From: Chromobacteriaceae bacterium
GTDB lineage: Bacteria; Pseudomonadota; Gammaproteobacteria; Burkholderiales; Aquaspirillaceae
Reading direction: 5' to 3'
NCBI GenBank assembly: GCA_030151505.1
Contig: JASLDQ010000384.1
Coordinates: 1 to 16,147 of the forward strand
DNA length: 16,147 nt
Of this stretch, positions 1-8,041 are shown piece after piece. Within the stretch, counting starts at the first letter, position 1, and each line of letters starts with the position of its first letter. The notes below the pieces were generated by a model. It was not told where the DNA came from. It saw nothing but the letters and a program-made list of their open reading frames with translations, and did not search any database. The translations under genes and the position numbers were made by a program.

Positions 1-59
1 GGTCGTACAACCGCTACAAACACCCGGCCGGTGCCGAACCGCGCCCGCCCGAGGAGTAA
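1..59 (+). CDS. 3' end of an LpxL-like lipid A acyltransferase (partial)
   Basis: Only the last 18 full codons are in the window. They read SYNRYKHPAGAEPRPPEE and then TAA at 57-59. The two bases before them (GG) would complete a Trp codon if preceded by T. A Trp-x-x-x-Arg-Tyr/Phe-Lys ending followed by a Pro/Arg-rich tail is the usual C-terminus of the LpxL/HtrB family (compare WLHKRFKTRPEG in the next gene). I therefore infer a second acyltransferase of the same family, in tandem with the next gene. The identification rests on this short tail and on the neighbour; the catalytic part lies outside the window. Confidence 0.6.
   Translation, partial: SYNRYKHPAGAEPRPPEE
51..56 (+). promoter_or_regulatory. 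Ribosome binding site for the TTG-start acyltransferase
   Basis: GAGGAG lies inside the last codons of the upstream gene, six bases before TTG at 63-65. It decides the start: there is no ATG nearby, and the in-frame TAA at 57-59 rules out any start further upstream. The overlap with the upstream coding end suggests translational coupling. Confidence 0.7.
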
Positions 60-62
60 ACC

Positions 63-923
63 TTGCGCCTTGCCTTCTTCATCCTGTGGTTGCTGCACTT
101 TTTGCCGCTGGCCGCCATCAATGCCCTCGCCCGTCCGATCGGCTGGCTGGCCTACCATCTGGTTTCCCCGCGCCGCAAGGTCGGCGCCAGGAATCTTGAA
201 CTGTGCTTTCCCGACTGGCCTGCCGCCAAGCGCACCCGGCTGCTGATGGCCCATTTTCACGCGATGGCCCGGCTGCTGCTGGAGTACGGCGTGGTGTGGT
301 ATTCCCGCGACGAGCGCTTCACCCGCTTGGTCCGCTATAAGAACCTCGACAACCTGACCCGCCACAAGGACGAGAACGTCATCATCCTCTACCCGCACTT
401 CGTCGGTTTCGAGATGGGCGTGTTCCGGCTCAATCAGGACGTGCCGCTGGTCAGCGTGTATTCCCAGCAGAAGAACGACGTGTTGGACGCGCAGATCTAT
501 CGCGGCCGCCAGCGCTACCACAACTGCAAGATCATCGCCCGCAACGAGGGCTTGCGCTCCATCGTCAAGGCGATGAAGGACCACACCCCTTTCCTTTACC
601 TGCCCGACCAGGACTTCGGCCCGCGCGACAGCGTGTTCGTCCCTTTCTTCGGCGTGCCGGCCGCCACCATCACGGGCCTGTCACGCATCGCCAGACTGAC
701 CCGGGCCAAGGTGGTACCGGTGATTCCCCGCCGCATCAGTGCGAGCGAATACGAGCTGGAATGCTATCCGGCCTGGGACAATTTCCCCAGCGGAGACGAG
801 ATCGAGGATGCCCGCCGCATGAACGCCTTCATCGAGGAGCGGATACGCGAGCAGCCCGAACAATACTTCTGGCTGCACAAGCGCTTCAAGACCCGTCCGG
901 AAGGCGAACCCAAACTTTACTGA
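63..923 (+). CDS. LpxL/HtrB-family lipid A (Kdo2-lipid IVA) acyltransferase
   Basis: The protein has 286 residues, within the usual 280-310 for this family. Such enzymes move an acyl chain from acyl-ACP onto a lipid A precursor at the inner face of the cytoplasmic membrane. The N-terminus (residues 1-33) is one hydrophobic anchor helix, followed by a basic turn (PRRKVGARNLELCFP). The catalytic H-x4-E motif is H112-E117 (HFVGFE). Further family blocks are YLPDQDFGPRD at 179-189, VPFFG at 193-197 and the C-terminal PEQYFWLHKRFKTRPEG at 265-281. The start is TTG at 63, supported by the GAGGAG site; an in-frame stop lies directly upstream. It follows a probable paralogue by three bases and ends before a strong terminator. 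Sequence alone does not tell which acyl position it serves (LpxL-, LpxM- or LpxP-like), so I give no symbol. Confidence 0.88.
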   Translation: MRLAFFILWLLHFLPLAAINALARPIGWLAYHLVSPRRKVGARNLELCFPDWPAAKRTRLLMAHFHAMARLLLEYGVVWYSRDERFTRLVRYKNLDNLTRHKDENVIILYPHFVGFEMGVFRLNQDVPLVSVYSQQKNDVLDAQIYRGRQRYHNCKIIARNEGLRSIVKAMKDHTPFLYLPDQDFGPRDSVFVPFFGVPAATITGLSRIARLTRAKVVPVIPRRISASEYELECYPAWDNFPSGDEIEDARRMNAFIEERIREQPEQYFWLHKRFKTRPEGEPKLY

Positions 924-933
924 GGCCCACGCA

Positions 934-961
934 AAAAGCCCGACTCGACAGTCGGGCTTTT
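934..961 (+). terminator. Intrinsic terminator after the acyltransferase gene, probably bidirectional
   Basis: A perfect 12-bp stem (934-945 with 950-961, core AGCCCGACT/AGTCGGGCT) has a 4-base loop and lies 10 bases after the stop codon. On the plus strand the stem ends in TTTT. On the minus strand it ends in TTTTT, so it can also stop transcripts arriving from the DUF2818 gene at 1068-1367. About 100 bases between it and that gene show no gene. Confidence 0.9.
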
Positions 962-1067
962 GCATATGGCACCACGGAAGATGAAAGAGGCGGCAATACA
1001 GACCGGCGCCGCAATGCGGTCCACACGGTGCGCAATCGACGGGACTGGCGCGCGTTGCAGCCGCTGC

Positions 1068-1367
1068 TTAACGGGCGCGCCGGTGCCAGAAATGCCGCAG
1101 GACGAAGCCGGGAAAGGCCGCCACCAGAAAGAGAGCGAAGGTGGTGACGTAGAACTGCCAGTTCTGCGGATGGACCGGCGAGGACCGGCTTTCCAGCAGC
1201 AGGGCGAATCCGCCGACGAGGACATACAGCAGCAGGAATTCGAGCAACTGCCAGCCGGCATGTTTGGGCTTGGCCAGACGGATGACGCCGGCCAGCCGGT
1301 TGCTGGCAAAAGGCAGGTTGGCGGCAAGAATGGCCACCAGCAAGAGGGCGATAACGTTCCAGTTCAT
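1068..1367 (-). CDS. DUF2818-type small membrane protein
   Basis: This 99-residue protein has three predicted membrane helices (about residues 4-20, 41-58 and 70-90). An early AANLPF segment follows the first hydrophobic stretch, and the C-terminus is basic and His-rich (RHFWHRRAR). Length, helix layout and the Asn-Leu-Pro-Phe segment match what I recall of DUF2818, a betaproteobacterial family usually found just after nuoN. Its function is not known to me. It is separated from nuoN by a strong terminator, and no Shine-Dalgarno precedes its ATG (the upstream bases are CGGCCCC). A promoter-like pair lies immediately upstream. The overlapping frame reaching 917 is a shadow with no membrane pattern. 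The family assignment is from memory; that it is a real gene is well supported by the hydrophobic pattern and position. Confidence 0.75.
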   Translation of the reverse strand: MNWNVIALLLVAILAANLPFASNRLAGVIRLAKPKHAGWQLLEFLLLYVLVGGFALLLESRSSPVHPQNWQFYVTTFALFLVAAFPGFVLRHFWHRRAR

Positions 1368-1374
1368 GGGGCCG

Positions 1375-1403
1375 ATTCTACGGCAGCCCGGCCGTCCTGT
1401 CGC
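1375..1403 (-). promoter_or_regulatory. Possible sigma-70 promoter for the DUF2818 gene
   Basis: On the minus strand, GCGACA (1398-1403, 4 of 6 matches to the -35 consensus) is spaced 17 bases from TAGAAT (1375-1380, 5 of 6 matches to the -10 consensus). The pair lies between the nuo terminator and the gene. The -10 ends 7 bases before the ATG, so transcription would start at or next to the start codon. This is a pattern match only. Confidence 0.35.
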
Positions 1404-1410
1404 GCGGACA

Positions 1411-1439
1411 AGAAAAAGCCCCCGGCAAGCGGGGGCTTT
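1411..1439 (-). terminator. Intrinsic terminator of the nuo operon
   Basis: A perfect 10-bp stem (AAAGCCCCCG, 1430-1439 with 1415-1424 on the minus strand) has a 5-base loop. On the minus strand it runs into TTTTTCTT. It starts about 22 bases after the nuoN stop codon and ends the 14-gene transcript. On the plus strand only a short T tract follows. Confidence 0.92.
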
Positions 1440-1461
1440 CGGACCTGCGCGGGGACGACGC

Positions 1462-2919
1462 TTACAGCACGCCGAGCGACTGGCGCATCGCTTCCATGCA
1501 CAGGGTGTAGAGCCCGTTGGGCAGGATACCGAAACCCAGCAGCGCCAGGGCGTTGATGCACAGTACCAGTTTCATGTCGCCACGCACGGTCAGCGGCATC
1601 GCTTCGCCTTCCGGCGCATCGAAGTACATGATCTTGACCACGCGCAGGTAGTAGAACGCGCCCACCAGCGACATCAGCACGCCAACCACGGCCAGCCAGA
1701 CCATGCCGGCATCGATCGCCGCCTTGAGCACGGCGAATTTGGCGTAGAAGCCGACCAGCGGCGGGATGCCGGCCATCGAGAACATCACCAGCAGCATCAG
1801 CAGCGCGAACCAGGGATTGCGCTGGTTCAGGCCCTTCAGGTCGTCCAGACGCTCGCAGTCGAAACCGGCGCGCGACAGCAGCAGCAGCACGCCGAAGCCG
1901 GCCAGCGCCATCAGCACATAGGTAACGGCATAGAACATCGCGGCGCTGAATCCCTCCGGACTGGCCGCCAGAATGCCGATCAACAGGAAACCCATGTGCG
2001 AGATGGTCGAGTAGGCCAGCATGCGCTTGATGCTGGTCTGCACGATGGCGGTCAGGTTGCCGATCACCAGCGAGGCCACGGCCAGGATCACCAGCATCGG
2101 CTGCCACACGGCGGCGGCCGGCTCCAGCGCCTGGGCGAGGAAGCGGATGGTGAACACGAAGGCAGCCAGCTTGGGGGCGGAACCGATCAGGGTGGTGATG
2201 GCAGTCGGCGCACCTTCGTACACGTCCGGCACCCACATGTGGAACGGCACGGCGCCGAGCTTGAACGCCAGGCCGGCGACAACGAACACCATGCCGAAGC
2301 TCACCAGCATGCCGTTGGCGTTGCCGGCGGCAATGGCCTTGGCGACGGCGGCGATCTGCAGGCTGCCGGTGGCGCCGTACAGCATCGAGATGCCGTAGAG
2401 CAGCATGCCCGAGGCCAGCGCGCCCAGCACGAAGTACTTCATCGCGGCCTCGGTCGAGCGGACCGAGTCACGCTGCATGGCAATCAGCGCATAGAGCGAC
2501 AGGCTCAGCAGTTCCAGCCCGATGTAGAGCGTCAGGAAGTGGCTGGCCGACACCATCACCATCATGCCCAGCAGGGCAAACAGGGTCAGGGTGAACAACT
2601 CGCCCTTCATGAAGCCGCGGTCGGCGGCGTACTGGCGCGAATACACCAGCACCACGGCCACGGCCACGCTCATCACCACCTTGGCGATGCTGGCAATCGG
2701 GTCGGCGACATACATGTCGCTGAAGGTCGATACCGGGTACGGCAGCCAGGTGCACACGGTCGCGGCAACGGTGGCAGCCAGCGCCAGCATCGTCAGACCG
2801 TAGGTGATGCCGCGCTTGGCATCGGAAACAAACAGGTCCAGCACCAGAATGATCGACACTGCACAGAGCAGCACGATCTCGGGCATGGCCGGCAGCAGGT
2901 TCAAATCAGCCCAACTCAT
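1462..2919 (-). CDS. nuoN: NADH-quinone oxidoreductase subunit N
   Basis: This antiporter-like membrane subunit of complex I (485 residues, typical length) is one of three homologous proton channels in the membrane arm. It is hydrophobic throughout, with about 14 helices. The expected channel residues are present: E136 in YIGLELLSLSLYAL, K220 in GLAFKLGAVPFHMW, K250 in the broken-helix region (TLIGSAPKLAAF), and K394 in GFYAKFAVLKA. The segment VPDVYEGAPTAITT is a NuoN signature. The start is ATG at 2919 with AAGGAT nine bases upstream. It follows nuoM by 34 bases and is the last gene of the operon. Confidence 0.98.
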   Translation of the reverse strand: MSWADLNLLPAMPEIVLLCAVSIILVLDLFVSDAKRGITYGLTMLALAATVAATVCTWLPYPVSTFSDMYVADPIASIAKVVMSVAVAVVLVYSRQYAADRGFMKGELFTLTLFALLGMMVMVSASHFLTLYIGLELLSLSLYALIAMQRDSVRSTEAAMKYFVLGALASGMLLYGISMLYGATGSLQIAAVAKAIAAGNANGMLVSFGMVFVVAGLAFKLGAVPFHMWVPDVYEGAPTAITTLIGSAPKLAAFVFTIRFLAQALEPAAAVWQPMLVILAVASLVIGNLTAIVQTSIKRMLAYSTISHMGFLLIGILAASPEGFSAAMFYAVTYVLMALAGFGVLLLLSRAGFDCERLDDLKGLNQRNPWFALLMLLVMFSMAGIPPLVGFYAKFAVLKAAIDAGMVWLAVVGVLMSLVGAFYYLRVVKIMYFDAPEGEAMPLTVRGDMKLVLCINALALLGFGILPNGLYTLCMEAMRQSLGVL

Positions 2920-2953
2920 CGATTTATATCCTTAGTAGTCCGGGGTCTGCGCC

Positions 2954-4450
2954 TTACATCAACTTGCTCTTCGCGACGTGCGCGAGGAGGTCGTTGACGC
3001 TGACGTGCATGACGTCGACGAACATCTGCGGGTAGAGGCCCATGCCCAGCACGGTGACGGCGAGGATTGCAAGCACGGCGAATTCGCGCTTGTTTACATC
3101 CTTGAGCTCTTCCACGTGTGGGTTGGCCACGTCGCCGAACACCACGCGCTTGTACATCCACAGGGTGTAGGCGGCGCCGAAGATCAAGGTAGTGGCGGCG
3201 GCGAAGGCGTACCAGAAGTTCACCTGCACGGCGCCCATGATGACCATGAACTCGCCGACGAAGCCCGACGTGGCCGGCAGGCCGGCGTTGGCCATGGCGA
3301 ACAGCAGCGCGAAGGCGGCATAGATGGGCATCTTGTTGGCCACGCCGCCGTAGTCGGCAATGTTGCGGCTGTGGACGCGGTCATACAGCACCCCGATGCA
3401 GAAGAACATCGCGGCCGACACGAAGCCGTGCGAGATCATCTGCACCAGCGCGCCCTCGACGGCCCACTGGTTCAGTTCGCCGTTGGCGAACATGAAGAAG
3501 CCCAGCGTTACGAAACCCATGTGAGCAATCGACGAATACGCCACCAATTTTTTCATGTCGGTCTGCACCAGCGCCACCAGGCCGATGTAGACCACGGCAA
3601 CCAGCGACAGTGCGACCATCACCCAGGCCAGCTCCTTGGCGGCGTCCGGCACGATCGGCAGCACGAAGCGCAGGAAACCGTAGGCACCGAGCTTCAGCGT
3701 GATCGCGGCCAGCACCATCGAGCCGCCGGTCGGCGCTTCGACGTGGGCGTCCGGCAGCCATGTGTGCACCGGCCACATCGGCACCTTGACGGCAAACGAC
3801 ATGAAGAAGGCGACGAACAGCAGGATCTGCGCGGTCAAGCCCAGCGGCAGGGTGTGGTACTTCAGGATCTCGAAGCTGCCGCCCGACTGCAGGTGCAGGT
3901 AGATGAAGGCCACCAGCATCAGCAGCGAACCGAGCAGCGTATAGAGGAAGAACTTGATCGACGCATACACGCGGCGCGGACCGCCCCACACACCGATGAT
4001 CAAGTACATCGGGATCAGCATCGCCTCGAAGAACACGTAGAACAGGATCGCATCCAGCGCGGCGAAGGCACCGTTGATCAGGCCCGACATGATCAGGAAG
4101 GCGGCCATGTACTGCGACACGCGCTTCTCGATCACCTGCCAGCCGGCCATCACCACCAGCACGGTGGTGAAGCTGTTGAGGATCACGAACCACATCGAGA
4201 TGCCGTCGACACCCAGATGATAGTTGATGTTGAAGGCGGCGATCCACGGCGCGAACTCTTCAAACTGCATGCCGCCGTGCAGCGGCGCGAAGTTGGTGTA
4301 GAGCGGCAACGAGACCGCCAGACCGGCGACCGAACCGAGCAGCGCGACCCACCGCGCCAGCCCGGCATTTTTGTCCCCTCCGGTCGCCAGTGTCAGCAAT
4401 CCGGCCACGATCGGCACCCAGATCACCAGACTTAACAGATTCTCACCCAT
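2954..4450 (-). CDS. nuoM: NADH-quinone oxidoreductase subunit M
   Basis: This is the second antiporter-like proton channel of the complex I membrane arm (498 residues, typical). Key residues are visible: E142 in YVFFEAMLIPMYLIIG, K222 in SFAVKVPMWPVHTWLPDAH, K253 in AAITLKLGAYGFLRF, and E400 in GFVGEF, matching the E. coli NuoM E144/K234/K265/E407 set. H230-D235 (HTWLPDAHVEAPT) is the conserved mid-channel block. The start is ATG at 4450 with only a weak AGGT 9-12 bases upstream. The 49-base gap to nuoL contains a possible 10-residue leader frame (4460-4492). Function and complex membership are certain from sequence. Confidence 0.98.
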   Translation of the reverse strand: MGENLLSLVIWVPIVAGLLTLATGGDKNAGLARWVALLGSVAGLAVSLPLYTNFAPLHGGMQFEEFAPWIAAFNINYHLGVDGISMWFVILNSFTTVLVVMAGWQVIEKRVSQYMAAFLIMSGLINGAFAALDAILFYVFFEAMLIPMYLIIGVWGGPRRVYASIKFFLYTLLGSLLMLVAFIYLHLQSGGSFEILKYHTLPLGLTAQILLFVAFFMSFAVKVPMWPVHTWLPDAHVEAPTGGSMVLAAITLKLGAYGFLRFVLPIVPDAAKELAWVMVALSLVAVVYIGLVALVQTDMKKLVAYSSIAHMGFVTLGFFMFANGELNQWAVEGALVQMISHGFVSAAMFFCIGVLYDRVHSRNIADYGGVANKMPIYAAFALLFAMANAGLPATSGFVGEFMVIMGAVQVNFWYAFAAATTLIFGAAYTLWMYKRVVFGDVANPHVEELKDVNKREFAVLAILAVTVLGMGLYPQMFVDVMHVSVNDLLAHVAKSKLM

Positions 4451-4499
4451 TTTTCGAACCTAGCTTTTCTTCTGAAATTTCCAGTTGTCCATCCACCGG

Positions 4500-6536
4500 T
4501 TAACCGCGCACCACGAACAGGGTGAGCAGAACCAGCACGCCGATGATCATTGCGGTGGCATAGCTGTAGATGAAGCCCGTCTGCAGCTTGCGAACCAGTG
4601 CGGACACCGCGCCGACCAGCTTGGCCGAACCGTTGACGATCAGTCCGTCGATCAGTGTCTGATCGCCCGCCTTCCAGAAGCCGGTGCCCAGCAGGCGCGA
4701 ACCCTTGGCGAACACGGCGAAGTAGAGGTCGTCGAGATAGTACTTGTTCTCGAGCAGGCGGTTGATCGGGGCAAAGGTCTTCTGGATCGCCGCCGGAATC
4801 TGGGGCGCCTTCATGTAGAACACCCAGGCCGTCGCGACACCGGCCAGCGCCAGCCAGAACGGCGGGGTCTGCAGGCCGTGCAGCGCCATGGCGGCTGCGC
4901 CGTGGAACTCCTCGGCCAGCACTTCCATCGCCGGATGGGCGTGGACGTTGATGGTGATGATGTTCTTGAAGAAGTCGCCGTACAGCATCGGTTCAATCGC
5001 GATGTAGCCGATCAGCACCGATGGGATGGCCAGCAACACCAGCGGCAGCGTCACCACCCACGGCGATTCGTGCGGCTTGTCGTTCGGTCCCAGACCATGG
5101 TGGTGGTCGTGGGTTTCCTCTTCATCGTCATGGTCGCCATGATGGCTGTGCGCGTGGTGGTTCTGCATCCAGCGCTCCTTGCCGTGGAAGACCAGTAAGT
5201 ACAGGCGGAAGGAGTAGAACGCGGTCACGAACACGCCGGCCAGCACGGCGAAGTAGGCAAACTGCGCGCCCGGCAGGGTCGACACCGCCACGGCCTCGAT
5301 GATCGAGTCCTTGGAGTAGAAGCCCGCGAAGAACGGCGTACCGATCAGGGCCAGCGAACCAATCAGGCTGGTGATCCAGGTAATCGGCATGTATTTGCGC
5401 AAACCACCCATATTGCGCATGTCCTGATCGTGGTGCATGCCCATGATCACGCTACCGGCGGCAAGGAACAGCAGCGCCTTGAAGAAGGCGTGGGTCATCA
5501 GGTGGAACACCGCAACGTTGTAGGCCGACACGCCCAGTGCAACGGTCATGTAGCCGAGCTGCGACAGGGTCGAGTAGGCGATCACGCGCTTGATGTCGTT
5601 CTGCACCACGCCGAGGAAGCCCATAAACAGCGCGGTGATCGAGCCGGAGATCAGCACGAAGGACAGCGCGGTGTCGGACAGCTCGAACAGCGGCGACATG
5701 CGGGTCACCATGAAGATGCCGGCGGTCACCATGGTCGCGGCGTGAATCAGTGCCGAGATCGGGGTCGGGCCCTCCATCGAGTCAGGCAGCCACACGTGCA
5801 GCGGGAACTGGGCCGATTTACCCATCGCGCCGATGAACAGCAGGATGCAGGTAACGGTCAGCACCGACCATTCGACGCCCGGGAACAGCTGGACGGTCTT
5901 GCCGACCACGGAAGGAGCTGCAGCAAACACGTCGGTGTAGTTGAGCGAGCCGCCGAAGTGGTACAGCACCATGCCGATGCCGAGCGCGAAGCCGAAGTCA
6001 CCGACGCGGTTGACCAGGAAGGCCTTGAGGTTGGCGAAGATGGCGGTCGGGCGCGTGAACCAGAAACCGATCAGCAGGTAGGACACCAGACCCACTGCCT
6101 CCCAGCCGAAGAACAGCTGCACGAAGTTGTTCGACATCACCAGCATCAGCATGGAGAAGGTGAACAGCGAGATGTAGCTGAAGAAACGCTGGTAGCCGGG
6201 GTCTTCGGCCATGTAGCCGATGGTGTAGATGTGCACCATCAGCGAGACCGAGGTCACCACCACCATCATCATCGCGGTGAGGTTGTCGATCAGGAAGCCG
6301 ACCGAATAGGTATGGCCGCCGACGGTGAGCCAGGTGTAGACGTCGCCGTTGAAGGCGGCAGCGCCGTTGAGCAGGCCGTTGAGCACCGCAACCGAGCCGA
6401 TGCAAGACGTCAGCACGCCGGCAATGGTCACCACGTGCGCGGCGCGCCGGCCGATCGCCCAGCCGAACAGGCCGGCAATCGCCGAGCCCGCGAGCGGGGC
6501 CAGCGCGATCAGCAGATAAAGGCTTTTCATGTCCAT
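4500..6536 (-). CDS. nuoL: NADH-quinone oxidoreductase subunit L
   Basis: This 678-residue distal proton channel of complex I ends in a long amphipathic C-terminal part that lies along the membrane arm. Proton-path residues seen are E146 (GWEAVGLVSYLLIGFW), K240 (GAMGKSAQFPLHVWLPDSM), H265 (SALIHAATMVTAG), K353 (HAFFKALLFLAAGS) and K409/D410 (AGFYSKDSI). An unusual soluble loop at residues 460-480 has 10 His and 7 Asp/Glu. The C-terminal helix region includes KYYLDDLYFAVF (598-609). I prefer ATG at 6536 over the second ATG two codons later, because the GGAG ribosome site is already about 12 bases away. It lies 27 bases after nuoK. Confidence 0.98.
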   Translation of the reverse strand: MDMKSLYLLIALAPLAGSAIAGLFGWAIGRRAAHVVTIAGVLTSCIGSVAVLNGLLNGAAAFNGDVYTWLTVGGHTYSVGFLIDNLTAMMMVVVTSVSLMVHIYTIGYMAEDPGYQRFFSYISLFTFSMLMLVMSNNFVQLFFGWEAVGLVSYLLIGFWFTRPTAIFANLKAFLVNRVGDFGFALGIGMVLYHFGGSLNYTDVFAAAPSVVGKTVQLFPGVEWSVLTVTCILLFIGAMGKSAQFPLHVWLPDSMEGPTPISALIHAATMVTAGIFMVTRMSPLFELSDTALSFVLISGSITALFMGFLGVVQNDIKRVIAYSTLSQLGYMTVALGVSAYNVAVFHLMTHAFFKALLFLAAGSVIMGMHHDQDMRNMGGLRKYMPITWITSLIGSLALIGTPFFAGFYSKDSIIEAVAVSTLPGAQFAYFAVLAGVFVTAFYSFRLYLLVFHGKERWMQNHHAHSHHGDHDDEEETHDHHHGLGPNDKPHESPWVVTLPLVLLAIPSVLIGYIAIEPMLYGDFFKNIITINVHAHPAMEVLAEEFHGAAAMALHGLQTPPFWLALAGVATAWVFYMKAPQIPAAIQKTFAPINRLLENKYYLDDLYFAVFAKGSRLLGTGFWKAGDQTLIDGLIVNGSAKLVGAVSALVRKLQTGFIYSYATAMIIGVLVLLTLFVVRG

Positions 6537-6563
6537 GCTTTTATTTCTTCTCCGTGGTGAGCC

Positions 6564-6869
6564 TTAGCCCTTCAGGCTGCCCAGGTCTTCAACGTTGATC
6601 GTGTTCATGTTGCGGAACAACACAACCAGGATGGCGAGGCCGATTGCAGATTCGGCCGCCGCCACCGTCAGGATGAAGAACACGAAGATCTGGCCCGCGG
6701 TATCGGACAGATAGTGCGAGAAGGCGACGAAGTTGAAGTTCACCGCCAGCAGCATCAGTTCGATCGCCATCAGCAGCACGATGACGTTCTTGCGGTTCAG
6801 GAAAATCCCCAGCACGCTGATCGCGAACAGAATCGCGGCCAGCACGAGGAAATGCGTGAGGGTCAGCAT
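6564..6869 (-). CDS. nuoK: NADH-quinone oxidoreductase subunit K
   Basis: This small membrane subunit of complex I (101 residues, exactly typical) has three helices. The two membrane glutamates that link the quinone region to the proton channels are present: E37 in [13 protein letters not shown] and E72 in [13 protein letters not shown]. The C-terminus ([13 protein letters not shown]) matches the family. ATG at 6869 is preceded by an excellent AAGGAGG site, which overlaps the nuoJ stop codon. It lies 14 bases after nuoJ. Confidence 0.98.
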   Translation of the reverse strand: MLTLTHFLVLAAILFAISVLGIFLNRKNVIVLLMAIELMLLAVNFNFVAFSHYLSDTAGQIFVFFILTVAAAESAIGLAILVVLFRNMNTINVEDLGSLKG

Positions 6870-6883
6870 TGCAGTAATCCTCC

Positions 6884-7528
6884 TTAGGCCGCAGTGTCGT
6901 TGGTGGAGTCGGCTTCGCTGTCCGGCTGGCGGACCACGGCCTTCATCTTGATCAGCTTGACGCGGCCTTCGCGGCTCACGATCACCTGCTTGGCCGGATC
7001 AACCCACTTGGTGTCCTTGCGCTGGCGCTGGGTCAGCGCGATCGCGGCAACGATGCCCACCAGCAGCACGACGGCGGCCAGTTCGAACGGGTAGACGTAG
7101 GTGGTGTAGATCAAGAGGCCGAGCTGCTTGACGTTGCTGAAGTCCGCAGCCAGCGCGGCCGGTTCGGCAAAGCCTTTCAGGTTGGTTTCCGGCGCGGCCA
7201 GAATCAGCACCATCTCGACGATCATCAGCGTGGCCACGACGGCGGCCACCGGCAGGTGCGACCAGAAGCCCTGGCGCAGTTCGTCGATGTTGATGTCGAG
7301 CATCATCACCACGAACAGGAACAGCACCATCACGGCCCCGACGTAGACCAGTACCAGCACGATGGCGAGGAACTCGGACTGCAGCAGCAGCCAGTGGCCG
7401 GCGGCGGTGAAGAAGGCCAGCACCAGATTGAGCGCGGCATTCACCGGGCTTCTGGCTGTAACAACGCGCACGGCAGCGAACAGCAGGATCGCCGACAGCG
7501 CGTAGAAAATAATTTCCTGGAACGACAT
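6884..7528 (-). CDS. nuoJ: NADH-quinone oxidoreductase subunit J
   Basis: This 214-residue membrane subunit has five helices. The third (about 54-77, [20 protein letters not shown]) carries the Tyr/Gly segment that, in known structures, switches between a pi-bulge and a regular helix during turnover. Helix five ends near residue 165. A charged, presumably cytoplasmic tail of about 48 residues follows ([11 protein letters not shown] to the end), which is longer than in E. coli NuoJ but, as I recall, usual in betaproteobacteria. ATG at 7528 sits behind a G-rich ribosome site (AAGGGGGGAG) that begins within the nuoI stop codon. It lies 9 bases after nuoI. Confidence 0.97.
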   Translation of the reverse strand: MSFQEIIFYALSAILLFAAVRVVTARSPVNAALNLVLAFFTAAGHWLLLQSEFLAIVLVLVYVGAVMVLFLFVVMMLDINIDELRQGFWSHLPVAAVVATLMIVEMVLILAAPETNLKGFAEPAALAADFSNVKQLGLLIYTTYVYPFELAAVVLLVGIVAAIALTQRQRKDTKWVDPAKQVIVSREGRVKLIKMKAVVRQPDSEADSTNDTAA

Positions 7529-7537
7529 GCTCCCCCC

Positions 7538-8020
7538 TTAACGATATTTGGCGTCGGCTTCACGAGCCTTGGCGATGTCGGCCTCGTACTTGTCACCCAC
7601 CGCCAGCAGCATCGGTTTGGTGTAGTAGAGGTCGCCACGCTTCTCGCCGTGATATTCGAGAATGTGCGTTTCGACGATCGAGTCGACCGGGCAGGACTCT
7701 TCACAGAAACCGCAGAAGATGCACTTGGTCAGATCGATTTCGTAGCGGCTGGTCCGGCGGGTGCCGTCGTCGCGCTGCTCGGATTCGATGGTGATGGCCA
7801 TCGCCGGGCAGACGGCTTCACACAGCTTGCACGCGATGCAGCGCTCTTCCCCGTTGGGGTAGCGGCGCAGGGCGTGCAGGCCGCGGAAGCGCGGCGACTG
7901 CGGTGTTTTTTCTTCCGGAAACTGGACGGTGATCTTGCGGGCGAAAAACAGGCGCCCGGTCACCGCCATCCCCTGCAGCAACTCGACCAGCAGGAAGGTC
8001 TTGAGGAATTTCTTGATCAT
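7538..8020 (-). CDS. nuoI: NADH-quinone oxidoreductase subunit I
   Basis: This 160-residue ferredoxin-like subunit carries clusters N6a and N6b in the peripheral arm, next to NuoB. Two full CxxCxxCxxxCP motifs are present: C61, C64, C67, C71 ([12 protein letters not shown]) and C100, C103, C106, C110 ([12 protein letters not shown]). The N-terminal amphipathic part (residues 1-27) contacts the membrane arm. The block [20 protein letters not shown] is diagnostic for NuoI. The start is ATG at 8020 with AAGGGC upstream in the 21-base gap from nuoH. Confidence 0.98.
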   Translation of the reverse strand: MIKKFLKTFLLVELLQGMAVTGRLFFARKITVQFPEEKTPQSPRFRGLHALRRYPNGEERCIACKLCEAVCPAMAITIESEQRDDGTRRTSRYEIDLTKCIFCGFCEESCPVDSIVETHILEYHGEKRGDLYYTKPMLLAVGDKYEADIAKAREADAKYR

Positions 8021-8041
8021 TTCGTTTATGCCCTTAGCCCG

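Noticed and set aside
917..1327. A 136-codon minus-strand frame overlapping the DUF2818 gene and the terminator.
   Set aside because: It runs through the terminator stem, lacks a hydrophobic or domain pattern, and lies in another frame of a gene with a clear three-helix pattern.
1264..2997. Long plus-strand frame opposite nuoN, and similar ones opposite nuoM (2978-4435), nuoL (5430-6560), nuoF (11474-12940) and nuoD (13323-14531).
   Set aside because: All are in the same codon-aligned antisense register as the sense gene, with His/Gln-rich low-complexity products. They follow from codon bias, not from real genes.
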